This document shows positions 28,277-41,450 of a stretch of DNA of 55,644 nt, piece after piece. How positions within the stretch are numbered: position 1 is the stretch's first letter; each line of letters begins with the position of its first letter. The notes below the pieces were generated by a model that ran no database searches, was not told the origin of the DNA, and worked only from the letters and a program-made list of their open reading frames with translations. The translations under genes and the position numbers were made by a program. The stretch is from CSP1-8 sp049688015 (GTDB lineage Bacteria; Desulfobacterota; Deferrimicrobia; Deferrimicrobiales; Deferrimicrobiaceae): contig JBAVJZ010000068.1 in NCBI GenBank assembly GCA_049688015.1, positions 1 through 55,644 of the forward strand, read 5' to 3'.

Positions 28277-29248
28277 ATGAAAATATTCCTTAGCTGGTCC
28301 GATGAGACAAGTCGTGCGATTGCGTCGGCTCTGGGGGATTGGATTCCCTTCGTGATTCAAGCCGTGGAGACATACGTACCACCGGAAGATATCCGAAAGG
28401 GAACGAGATGGGCAAATGATGTCTCGAAAGAGCTGAACCAGTCATCTTTTGGAATATTATGCGTCGTCCCCGGCAACGCGGGAGCACCGTGGTTGAACTT
28501 CGAGGCGGGCGTTCTTTCAAAATCCCTGGATGTGTCAAACGTGATCCCCTTGCTCATAGATGTAGATAAGTCGGAACTGGACAATGGACCGCTTGCCCAA
28601 TTTCCATCTGCTATTTTCGAAAAAAATGGCATGTATCAGATCCTGGAGACGATCAACGAAAAAACAGAGAAGGGGAGATTAAGCGAGGATCGCTTGCGGG
28701 ATACCTTTGATATATGGTGGCCAAAACTCAAGCTGGATGTTGGATCTATCAGAAAAAAAGAGAAACCGGATGCAGAGGAGACGGAAAAGACGCCCGACAC
28801 CGATGAACCGAAAAAAACAGCCGACACCGATAAACCGAAAAAAACAACCGACACCGATGAACCGAAAAAAACAGCCGACACCGACGAACCGAAAAGGACC
28901 CCAAAACGGACTGTCGAAGCGGCAAGAAAAAGCGAGGAAATAAAACCACAAGATACCGGCAAGCCCGCAAAAAAGGTTGCCGCCAGGCCTGCACCAGAAG
29001 AAATAGAGATCGAAATGCTAAACGTGTTGTACGACCCTCCTGGATATACACCCCGAACAGCGGATGCCGTCGGCTACAAGGTGGATATCTCCGCTCAAAA
29101 AGCGAGAGAGCACCTGGACAAACTGGAGAGAAACAATTACGTCAGTGAACATTTGTACGTCGGGAGACCAAAGGAATATTCCCTTGCTCCGAAAGGAAGG
29201 GAATATTTGACCAAGCACAACCTGTTGAAGAAACGGCGGGACAGCTAG
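28277..29248 (+). CDS. TIR-domain protein with repeat linker and C-terminal winged helix
   Basis: 323 residues. Residues 1-150 form a TIR domain (KIFLSWSDETSRAIASALGD, WANDVSKELNQSSFGILCVV, APWLNFEAGVLSKS); Glu76 in NFEAG is at the position of the NADase catalytic Glu of bacterial TIR proteins. Residues 171-206 are four copies of a 9-residue unit KTxDTDxPK, a charged linker. Residues about 240-320 look like a winged helix-turn-helix (KVDISAQKAREHLDKLE, then a wing YVGRPKEYSLAPKGREYL). Probable NAD-consuming or nucleotide-signalling immune effector with a DNA-binding or oligomerising module; function is inference. Low GC, no mobile genes next to it. Confidence 0.85.
   Translation: MKIFLSWSDETSRAIASALGDWIPFVIQAVETYVPPEDIRKGTRWANDVSKELNQSSFGILCVVPGNAGAPWLNFEAGVLSKSLDVSNVIPLLIDVDKSELDNGPLAQFPSAIFEKNGMYQILETINEKTEKGRLSEDRLRDTFDIWWPKLKLDVGSIRKKEKPDAEETEKTPDTDEPKKTADTDKPKKTTDTDEPKKTADTDEPKRTPKRTVEAARKSEEIKPQDTGKPAKKVAARPAPEEIEIEMLNVLYDPPGYTPRTADAVGYKVDISAQKAREHLDKLERNNYVSEHLYVGRPKEYSLAPKGREYLTKHNLLKKRRDS
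28787..28894 (+). repeat. Tandem repeat, four units of 27 bp, in the TIR gene
   Basis: Four imperfect 27-bp units encoding KTxDTDxPK. The unit length keeps the reading frame, so copy-number change would only alter linker length. An A-rich heptamer (aaaaaaa-type) occurs in each unit. Confidence 0.88.
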
Positions 29249-29262
29249 GCAATCCGTATGTC

Positions 29263-30165
29263 TTACCTCCCCAACAGGTAACGAATAGCCCCTTCCGCTT
29301 CCGGGAGACGGAACCTGTACCCCGAGGCGAGAAGCTTCGCGGGCTCGACGCGGGCGCTGGCCAGCAACAGCTCGTCCGCCATCTCCCCGAAAAGAAGCCG
29401 CGCGGCGAACGCGGGAAGGAAGGCGACTGTCGGTCGCCCGAGTACGTGTCCCAGGGTTTTCGTAAACTCCCGGTTCGTCACCGGGTGGGGCGACACCGCG
29501 TTCACCGGACCCAGCAGCGAATCCGTGGTGACCGCGTGGCGGATCGCACCGACGAGATCGGGCAGGGCGATCCAGCTCATGTACTGCCGCCCGCTTCCGA
29601 TCCGGCCGCCCGCGCCCGCCCGGAACGTCGGAAGCATCTTCGCCAGCGCCCCGCCCTCCGCGCTCAACACCATTCCGATGCGCAAATTGACCACCCGCAT
29701 CCCTTTCCGGGCGGCCTCCCCGGTTGCCTCCTCCCAGTCCCGGCACACCCCGGCAAGAAACCCTTCCCCCGGCCCGCTTTCCTCCATAAGCACCTCTTCT
29801 CCCCGGTCCCCGTAATACCCGGTGGCCGACGCGCACACCAACGTGTCGGGAGGACGTTCAAGGCGCAGGAGGGACTCGCAGAGAAAGCGGGTTCCCACGA
29901 TCCGGCTGTCCCGGATCTTCTTCTTCCTCTCCGGGCTCCACGGGGCCCCCGCTATGTTCTCCCCGGCCAGGTGGACGACGGCATCCTGCCCCTCGAGCCC
30001 TGCGATATCCACGGTTCCGGTCCCGGGGTCCCAATGAACCGCCCTCCCCTTCTTCTCTTTCGGAAAGGACCGCTGCAGCCGGGTGACGATGTCCCCTCCG
30101 GCGGAAAGTTCCCCGACGAGGGCCGATCCGATCAGACCGCTCGATCCGCTGACAATCAGCTTCAT
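29263..30165 (-). CDS. TIGR01777 family NAD-dependent epimerase (YfcH-like)
   Basis: 300 residues, extended short-chain dehydrogenase fold. N-terminal nucleotide-binding GSSGLIGSAL, VVHLAGENIAG, PWSPERKKKIRDSRIVGT, the YYG segment SATGYYGDRGE, and a C-terminal DUF1731-type end (LLASGYRFRLPEAEGAIRYL). Substrate unknown. It is the third gene of a SRPBCC-photolyase-epimerase set, a combination seen in many bacteria, so a role linked to photolyase pigment or repair is often suspected. It converges with the TIR gene 14 bp away. Confidence 0.92.
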   Translation of the reverse strand: MKLIVSGSSGLIGSALVGELSAGGDIVTRLQRSFPKEKKGRAVHWDPGTGTVDIAGLEGQDAVVHLAGENIAGAPWSPERKKKIRDSRIVGTRFLCESLLRLERPPDTLVCASATGYYGDRGEEVLMEESGPGEGFLAGVCRDWEEATGEAARKGMRVVNLRIGMVLSAEGGALAKMLPTFRAGAGGRIGSGRQYMSWIALPDLVGAIRHAVTTDSLLGPVNAVSPHPVTNREFTKTLGHVLGRPTVAFLPAFAARLLFGEMADELLLASARVEPAKLLASGYRFRLPEAEGAIRYLLGR

Positions 30166-30207
30166 CCCATCTCCCCATGCATGTCGGCGGGACCGGGGAT
30201 GTCCCGT

Positions 30208-31695
30208 TTATTTACGACGACCGGAGATTTTCCCCTTTTTTAACGATTTCCAGGCCTTGATCGATCGCTCGCGTGCCGCCGCATGATCGACGATGGGTTG
30301 CGGGTATGTCTTCCCCAGCATAACGCCCGCGCCGGATAAAACCTCCCCCGGGGCCTGCCACGGACAATGGATCCATCTCGCCGGAAGGTCGGCAAGTTCC
30401 GGCACCCATCGGCTCACGTAATCCCCCTTCGGATCATACTTTTTCCCCTGTCCCACGGGGTTATAGACCCGAAAGAACGGGGCCGCGTCCGCGCCGCACC
30501 CGGCAACCCACTGCCACCCCAGGGTATTGTTCGCCAGGTCCGCGTCAAGGAGCGTATCCAGGAACCATCTCGCCCCCTCCTGCCAGGGGAGAAGAAGGTC
30601 CTTTACGAGAAACGAGGCCACGATCATACGTACCCGGTTGTGCATCCATCCCGTTCCCCGAAGTTCGCGCATCCCGGCGTCCACGAGCGGGTACCCCGTC
30701 TCCCCTCGCTGCCACGCGGCAAGCGCTCTTTCGTCGTACCTCCAGGGAAACACCGCAAACTCCTCGCGCAGGGGCTGCTCGGGAGTCTCGGGGAAATGGA
30801 GGAGCAGGTGGTGCGCGAACTCTCGCCACCCGAGCTGGCGCAGGAACGCCTCCGCTCCGCGCGCTACTCCCCGCGAGGGATCGGAAACGGTTCTGGTACC
30901 TACCGCGTGCCAGACCTGTCGCGGGGAGATTTCCCCGAAGTGGATATGGGGGGAGAGGCGGGACGTGCCCGGGAGATCCGGCCTGTCACGATTCTCCGGG
31001 TATCCGGGAAGGGCCTCGTCCAGGAATCGCGCAAGCATGGCCACGGCCCCCTTTTCCCCGGGGCTCCCCGTCATGCGGATTTCCCCGGCCCCGGCCCGGC
31101 CGGCGTCCCGTCCCACATCGCCAGGGGCAAGGGAATCCGGCCAGGAAGACGGTCCGGTCACGGTCTTCGGCGCACGAAACGGCGAAGAAGGCCCGGAAAG
31201 GGACCCACACTTGTTCCAGAAGGGAGTGAACACGCGGTACGGACCACCTCCGGAGGTACAAACATCGCCGGGCTCGAAGAGGAGGGAGCCGTTGAAGATC
31301 TCCGTCTTCCACCCGTCGTTCTCAAGGCCCTGCGCCACTTCCATGTCGCGCTTCCCGTAACCGGGCTCGAAGACCCGGTTCCAGTAAAACCGGGAAGCGC
31401 CGGTTTGTCCGGCAAGCTCCCGGAGCACTTGCAGGGACGGTCCCCGGCGGATGACAAGCCGGGAGCCCGACCTCCGCAGGGTACGGTCCAGTTCGATGAG
31501 CGAACCATGGAGCCACCGTTGCGAACCCCTGCCGGCCGGATACCCTCCCTCTCCCTCCGGGTCGAAAATATAGACCGGAACCACCGGGACACCCCCGGCA
31601 ACGGCTGCCGAGAGCGCCGGATTATCGGAGATCCTTAAATCCCTCCGGAACCAGACGATTGCGGAAATCCGTTGTCCCGAGGCGGTCGGCGCCAT
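30208..31695 (-). CDS. phrB: Deoxyribodipyrimidine photolyase
   Basis: Light-dependent repair of cyclobutane pyrimidine dimers using FAD and an antenna pigment. 495 residues from the ATG at 31695; the frame stays open to 32208 over the upstream gene but is not conserved there. N-terminal VWFRRDLRISDNPAL, then FAD-domain FGEISPRQVWHA, FLRQLGWREFAHH, DAGMRELRGTGWMHNRVRM, DADLANNTLGWQWVAG and YNPVGQGKKYDP, all typical of class I CPD photolyases. Starts 5 bp after the stop of the SRPBCC gene. Confidence 0.95.
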   Translation of the reverse strand: MAPTASGQRISAIVWFRRDLRISDNPALSAAVAGGVPVVPVYIFDPEGEGGYPAGRGSQRWLHGSLIELDRTLRRSGSRLVIRRGPSLQVLRELAGQTGASRFYWNRVFEPGYGKRDMEVAQGLENDGWKTEIFNGSLLFEPGDVCTSGGGPYRVFTPFWNKCGSLSGPSSPFRAPKTVTGPSSWPDSLAPGDVGRDAGRAGAGEIRMTGSPGEKGAVAMLARFLDEALPGYPENRDRPDLPGTSRLSPHIHFGEISPRQVWHAVGTRTVSDPSRGVARGAEAFLRQLGWREFAHHLLLHFPETPEQPLREEFAVFPWRYDERALAAWQRGETGYPLVDAGMRELRGTGWMHNRVRMIVASFLVKDLLLPWQEGARWFLDTLLDADLANNTLGWQWVAGCGADAAPFFRVYNPVGQGKKYDPKGDYVSRWVPELADLPARWIHCPWQAPGEVLSGAGVMLGKTYPQPIVDHAAARERSIKAWKSLKKGKISGRRK

Positions 31696-31700
31696 CCCGT

Positions 31701-32180
31701 TCACCCGCTCCCGGTTTCGGGCATCGTCCCGAACGTTTCTTCGAGGAACGTTTTCCGGAACGAGAAAATTCCTGCGAGTTGCCGCCGGACGTGGCTTCCC
31801 CCCAGAAGTCTTCCGATACCCCCGAACGGAAGGCCGTAATGCACAAGATCCTCTATCTCGACCCCCCCGTCTACCTCGCGGAAGTGGTGCTGGTGATGCC
31901 AGAAACGGTAAGGACCGAAACGCTGCTCGTCCACGAACAGGTTCGGCTCCCGGACATGGGTAATCTCGGTCACCCAGCGGACCGGGATCCCAAGCAGCGG
32001 CCGGATCGAGTATGTGACGATCATCCCCGGAACCATCCTGGACGGTGCCTCGGAGGTAATTTCGATCCCCAGGGAAGGAGGAGTCAACCGCTTGAGGTTC
32101 CGCGGGTCGGAAAAGAAATCCCAGGCAACGGAAAGATTGATCGGGAGCCGTAAGACGGAATGAAGTCGGTCCAGCCTCAA
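31701..32180 (-). CDS. SRPBCC (START-like) family protein
   Basis: 159 residues, ligand-binding helix-grip fold. TTG start with AAGGAGG 5 nt upstream. Family pattern: LPINLSVAWDFFSDPRNLKR near the N-terminus, RWVTEITHVREPNLFVDEQ, GPYRFWHHQHHF and the closing VHYGLPFG. No catalytic residues can be assigned. First gene of the set with phrB and the TIGR01777 epimerase. Confidence 0.88.
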   Translation of the reverse strand: MRLDRLHSVLRLPINLSVAWDFFSDPRNLKRLTPPSLGIEITSEAPSRMVPGMIVTYSIRPLLGIPVRWVTEITHVREPNLFVDEQRFGPYRFWHHQHHFREVDGGVEIEDLVHYGLPFGGIGRLLGGSHVRRQLAGIFSFRKTFLEETFGTMPETGSG

Positions 32181-32450
32181 CCCACCCTCCTTCCGGGAGC
32201 GTCTCCAACGGGGGAACCCGCTCGTGCGTGCGCCCGCAAGCCGAAAAGGTCGATGTTCCCGGTCGTTATCTCGTCATGGTCGGGAAACACAAGGGGGAAC
32301 TCGCCGTTCAGGAAGCATCGTCCTTCGCCTACTTAAGACTCTGATTTCACCTCGATGATTCAAACGAGATCCCCCGCAAACAGACGATCAGGTCCCCCAA
32401 TCCTGGAGAAACGGTTGGGAAGGAATCTCATATAATAGGGATATTCAACT
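32181..32450. other. Divergent intergenic region
   Basis: 270 bp between the SRPBCC gene (minus) and the peptidase gene (plus). TATAAT at 32431-32436 is 15 bp before the first ATG of the peptidase, with no good -35. Nothing else is seen. Confidence 0.35.
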
Positions 32451-34649
32451 ATGGGACGAGGCAAAACAAAGACCGGGATTTGCTCCCACGTCCTGATGTC
32501 CCTCCTGCGCTGGTTCGATTCGTATGCCGGGATGGCTGGCCCATCCCGAAGGTGCCGGGCATTCGCTGCCGCGCTCGCGGCGTGCTTCGTCTCCCTTGCG
32601 GGATGCGTCCCGGGCCGGCCTCTTGTTACCCGCCACGATCTGTCGGTGCGACTCGATCCGACAAACCACTCCCTGGCAGCGGTCGACACCATGGATCTCC
32701 ATACCGGCGGCCAATCCTCGATTGCGTTCGCACTATCCGAAAACGCCACGGTGAAAAATGTTTCCGCGCAGAGGAGGGACCTGTTCTTCACGTGGGGGGG
32801 AGGGACCCTGCAGGTCGCTCTTCCTTCGGACATCTCCCCGGAAGGTACGATTTCCCTGACCATCGAATACCAGGCCTCGTTCCGGGATCACGTCCCCGAA
32901 AATCCCGTGAACACCGACGACCCAAGCTACGGGGTCCGGGCAGCGATCGGGGAGAACGGGACATTCCTTGGCGACTTTTCCCGGTGGTACCCCGAGATCC
33001 CCGGGAGCAGGCCCACGTTCCGGGTGCGGGTTGAAGGACCGGCGGGCTATGAGGCCGTGACGGCGGGAAGGCTCGTCCGGCGGGAGACGTCGGGCGACGT
33101 CACGCGGTCGGAATGGGAGACCCGTATGCCGCTCGAGGGCCTGTCCCTCTCGGCGGGGCCTTACCGGGTCAGGGAGGGAAGCGCCGGGGGAACGAAGATC
33201 TTTACCTACTTCTACCCGGGAACCAACTCCCTTTCGGGGAATTATCTCGAAGCGGTCGCCCGGTATCTCGCCCTGTACCGGAAGCTTTTCGGCCCCTACC
33301 CGTTCGACAAGTTCGCGGTAGTGGAGAACTTTTTCCCCACGGGATACGGATTTCCCTCCTACACGCTGCTCGGAAGCACGGTCGTCCGACTCCCCTTCAT
33401 CGTCGACACCAGCCTGGGGCACGAAGTGGCACATTCCTGGTGGGGAAACGGGGTCCTCGTCGACTACCGCCGGGGAAACTGGTCCGAGGGGCTTACCACC
33501 TATGTCGCCGACTACCTGTACAAGGAAAGGGCCTCCCCGGAGGAAGGGAAGGAGTACCGTCTTAAAATTCTTCGGGACTACAGCACCCTTGTTTCCTCCG
33601 GGAACGATTTCCCCCTTGCCTCGTTCACGGGACGCGACAGCCCGGCGTCGAGGGCGATCGGGTACGGCAAGGGGGCGATGGTCTTCCACATGGCAAGACG
33701 CATGGCCGGGGAAGAGGCGTTCTGGGAAGGGTTGCGGGACCTGGTACGGGAAAAAATGTTTCGGGAGGCGACCTGGGGCGACTTTGCCGACGCATTCGGG
33801 AGAAAATCGGGGATCGATTTCGCCCCTTTTTTCCGGCAGTGGGTGGAACGTCGGGGCGCCCCGGTCGTCGCTTTGAAAGAGGTCAAGGCGGTCCCCGCGG
33901 GAAAAGGATGGCACATTTATGGACGGGTCGTGCAGGAACCGCCGTATTTCGATCTCCGCATACTTTTGCGGCTGATGACGGATGAGGGAAAAACCGAATC
34001 CGTTCTTGACGTTTTCTCCGGAGACACTCCATTCTCCCTTTCTGCTGACGCACCCCCCCGGGAACTCGTCATCGATCCCGACGTGGACCTGTTCCGACGA
34101 CTTTCCCCCTCCGAAATCCCCCCCACCGTCAACGCCATCCGCGGGTCGACGAACCTTCTGGTCGTCGCCGCCCGGGAGCTCCCCGAGGTTTTTAAGAGAT
34201 CCGTGAAACTCCTCCTTGCCGGCATGGGGAAAGAAAACTTGACGATCCTTCGGGAAGAGGACGTACCCGCGTCGCAACTCGCGGGGCACGATATCCTCTT
34301 CATAGGACTGCCGACAGGGAGCGGGTACCTCCCTCCCCTGCCGGGAGAACTCTCCCTCTCCCCGGAGGCATTTTCGGTCGGTGGGAAAACCTTCGATTCC
34401 CGCGGGGACTCTCTTTTCATCGTGCTGCCCCATCCGGCGGGCGGGGACCGCGTCGCGGCGGTTTTCCTGTCCCATTCTCCCGAAGCCGCTGCGCAGGCCG
34501 CCCGCAAAATTCCCCATTACGGAAACTACAGTTACCTGGCCTTTTCGGAGGGGATGAACCTGGCAAAAGGAACCTGGGCTACCGATTCCTCCCCCACCGT
34601 GTATCAATTTCCCCGAGGCGAGATCTCCGGCAACCCCCTGCCGAAATAA
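32451..34649 (+). CDS. M1-like (gluzincin) metallopeptidase lipoprotein
   Basis: 732 residues from the ATG at 32451. A start at the internal ATG 32532 would give an ideal lipoprotein signal with lipobox LAGC; the earlier ATG is only 15 bp past a TATAAT, so the shorter form is likely. Zinc site HEVAHSWWGN (His324-His328 in the long numbering) with the downstream Glu in WSEGLTTYVADYLY, the M1 aminopeptidase arrangement. The N-terminal beta domain precedes it; the last 200 residues are a separate beta-rich extension that I do not recognise. Outer-membrane or periplasmic peptidase; substrate unknown. Converges with tag. Confidence 0.88.
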   Translation: MGRGKTKTGICSHVLMSLLRWFDSYAGMAGPSRRCRAFAAALAACFVSLAGCVPGRPLVTRHDLSVRLDPTNHSLAAVDTMDLHTGGQSSIAFALSENATVKNVSAQRRDLFFTWGGGTLQVALPSDISPEGTISLTIEYQASFRDHVPENPVNTDDPSYGVRAAIGENGTFLGDFSRWYPEIPGSRPTFRVRVEGPAGYEAVTAGRLVRRETSGDVTRSEWETRMPLEGLSLSAGPYRVREGSAGGTKIFTYFYPGTNSLSGNYLEAVARYLALYRKLFGPYPFDKFAVVENFFPTGYGFPSYTLLGSTVVRLPFIVDTSLGHEVAHSWWGNGVLVDYRRGNWSEGLTTYVADYLYKERASPEEGKEYRLKILRDYSTLVSSGNDFPLASFTGRDSPASRAIGYGKGAMVFHMARRMAGEEAFWEGLRDLVREKMFREATWGDFADAFGRKSGIDFAPFFRQWVERRGAPVVALKEVKAVPAGKGWHIYGRVVQEPPYFDLRILLRLMTDEGKTESVLDVFSGDTPFSLSADAPPRELVIDPDVDLFRRLSPSEIPPTVNAIRGSTNLLVVAARELPEVFKRSVKLLLAGMGKENLTILREEDVPASQLAGHDILFIGLPTGSGYLPPLPGELSLSPEAFSVGGKTFDSRGDSLFIVLPHPAGGDRVAAVFLSHSPEAAAQAARKIPHYGNYSYLAFSEGMNLAKGTWATDSSPTVYQFPRGEISGNPLPK

Positions 34650-34709
34650 CAACAAGAGACGGCATTCCTGTTGCGACGGCGATGGAGGCCGCAGGCCGGT
34701 TTCCCCCTT

Positions 34710-35285
34710 TCACGGGGAGAATTCTTCCTTCACGGCGGCGTGGCGGAAGCAGGTAACCAGGTGATCGTTCACCATCCCCACCGCCTGCATGAAGGCGTAG
34801 CAGATCGTGGGACCCACGAACCGGAACCCCCGCTTTATCAGATCCCGGCTCATCGCATCGGATTCCCGGGACCAGGACGGCAACTCGGACATTGTCCTGA
34901 ACCGGTTTACGATCGGCCTGTTACCGACAAACCTCCAGAGGTAGGCAGCGAAGGAGCCGAATTCGTCGCGAACCGCAATTACGAGGCGGGCGTTTCCCAC
35001 GGCGGATGCTACTTTGGCGCGGTTCCGGATAATCCCGGAATCGGACGAGAGGCGGACCACGTCTGTATCGCCGTACCGCGCTACTCGTTCCGGGTCAAAA
35101 CCCTGAAAGGCCCTGCGGTAACCTTCTCGCTTCCCGAGAACCGTGCGCCAGGAAAGTCCCGCCTGCGCACCCTCCAGGACGAGAAATTCGAACAATTTCC
35201 GGTCGTCGCGGACCGGCACGCCCCACTCCTCGTCATGGTACGAAATCATCAATGGGTCATCACCGGCCCAGCCACACCGCATCAT
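34710..35285 (-). CDS. tag: DNA-3-methyladenine glycosylase I
   Basis: Excises 3-methyladenine from alkylated DNA. 191 residues, normal length. The N-terminal CGWAG with Cys4, YHDEEWGVPVRDDRKLFEFL, EGAQAGLSWRTVL, and the C-terminal GFRFVGPTICYAFMQAVGMVNDH with TCFRH supply the family zinc ligands (2 Cys, 2 His). Two consecutive ATGs at 35285 and 35282; GGGGG lies 8-9 nt upstream. Divergent from gltB. Confidence 0.95.
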   Translation of the reverse strand: MMRCGWAGDDPLMISYHDEEWGVPVRDDRKLFEFLVLEGAQAGLSWRTVLGKREGYRRAFQGFDPERVARYGDTDVVRLSSDSGIIRNRAKVASAVGNARLVIAVRDEFGSFAAYLWRFVGNRPIVNRFRTMSELPSWSRESDAMSRDLIKRGFRFVGPTICYAFMQAVGMVNDHLVTCFRHAAVKEEFSP

Positions 35286-35413
35286 TTATAACCCCCAGGG
35301 GTGGATATTTTCGTCGGGAACGATTAAAATCCTAGGTTCCCCGGCCAACGCCGGTCCCGGCCCAAACCGTGGCATAATAGTAGATCTGATTCTCGGCAAT
35401 AAGGCGGCAACTT

Positions 35414-39989
<4,576 letters not shown>

Positions 39990-39997
<8 letters not shown>

Positions 39998-41420
39998 GCC
40001 CACCGGGTTCATGGAATACCCGCAGGAGAAACCGCCGTACCGGCAGGTGGAGGAGCGGGTCCGCGACTTCCGGGAGGTGGAGACGTTCCTCCCGCAGGAC
40101 CGCCTGGAGATCCAGGCGGCGCGGTGCATGGACTGCGGCATCCCCTACTGCCACGCCATCGGCTGCCCGGTAAAGAACCGGATCCCCGAATGGAACGACA
40201 TGGTGCACCGGAAGCAGTGGCGCAAGGCGCTTGCCCTCCTGCATTCCACGTGCAACCTCCCCGAGATCACCGGGAGGGTCTGCCCGGCGCCGTGCGAACC
40301 TGCCTGCACCCTGTCGATCAACCTGCCCCCCGTCACCATACGGCACATCGAGCTGCAGATCGTCGAGATGGGATGGGCGAACGGGTGGATCCGGCCGGAA
40401 CCGGCGCCGCGGAAAACCGGCCGGCGGGTCGCGGTCGTCGGGTCCGGTCCCGCGGGTCTTGCCGCGGCGCAGCAGCTCGCGCGCAAAGGCCACGAGGTCG
40501 TCGTCTTCGAGAAGGCGGGCCGGATCGGCGGGCTCCTCCGGTACGGCATCCCGGACTTCAAGCTGGAGAAGTGGGTGATCGACCGGCGTCTCGACCAGAT
40601 GCGGGCGGAGGGGGTGGTCTTCGAGACGGGCGTGAACGTCGGAACGGACGTCACCGTCCGGTATCTGCGGAACGCCTTCGACGCGATCGTGATCGCCGCC
40701 GGGGCCACGGTTCCCCGGGACCTTCCCGTCCCGGGACGGGCACGGGCCGGGATCCACTTCGCGATGGACTTCCTGACGCAGCAGAACATGGCCAACGGCG
40801 GAGAGGTCATACCGGAGGACGGGAGGATATCGGCCGCGGGCAAGCGGGTGGTGGTGATCGGGGGCGGGGACACCGGCTCGGACTGCGTCGGCACGAGCCG
40901 ACGCCAGGGAGCCTGCGAGATCCACCAGCTCGAGATTTTGCCCAAACCTCCCGAGGAGCGGCACCTCTACAACCCCTGGCCGACCTGGCCGATCATCATG
41001 CGCGCCTCCTCTTCCCATGAGGAAGGGTGCAATCGTCAGTGGAGTGTGTCGACAAAGGAGTTTCTCGGGAGAAAGAACGGCGTGGAGAAGCTTGCGTGCG
41101 TCAGGATCGAATGGTCGGAGCCGGATGAAAACGGGCGGAGCACCTTCCGGGAGATCCCGGGCTCGGAGTTCGAGCTGGGTGCCGATCTTGTGCTCCTCGC
41201 CATGGGGTTTGTCCACCTGGAACACGGGCCCCTGGTTCGCGATCTGGACCTCGCGCTGGATTCCCGGGGAAACCTTTCCGTGGACATCGAACAGATGACA
41301 TCCTCTCCCGGCGTGTTCACCGCGGGGGACAGCATGGTGGGCGCGTCGCTCATCGTCCGCGCCATCGACCAGGGACGAACGGCCGCGGATAGCGTGCACC
41401 GGTACCTGGCGAAGAAGTAG
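39990..41420 (+). CDS. gltD: Glutamate synthase, small subunit
   Basis: FAD/NADPH subunit delivering electrons to GltB. 476 residues. GTG start overlapping gltB by 8 bp, so translation is coupled. N-terminal ferredoxin-like domain with two Cys sets (CMDCGIPYCHAIGCP and CNLPEITGRVCPAPCEPAC) for two [4Fe-4S] clusters, then FAD-binding VVGSGPAGLAAAQQLARKG and NADPH-binding VVVIGGGDTGSDCVGTS, and the C-terminal FTAGDSMVGASLIVRAI. Confidence 0.96.
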
Positions 41421-41431
41421 CGCCCGGTATC

Positions 41432-41449
41432 CCCCGGCGATATCCGGGG
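41432..41449. terminator. Hairpin between convergent gltD and sensor kinase
   Basis: CCCCGG/CCGGGG with a 6-nt loop, placed exactly in the 30-bp gap between the two stops. No T-run; likely a shared, factor-assisted terminator. Confidence 0.4.
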
Positions 41450-41450
41450 A

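Noticed and set aside
30208..32208. 666-residue photolyase starting at 32208
   Set aside because: The first 171 codons overlap the SRPBCC gene and are Arg/Pro-rich; the family N-terminus and an ATG are at 31695.
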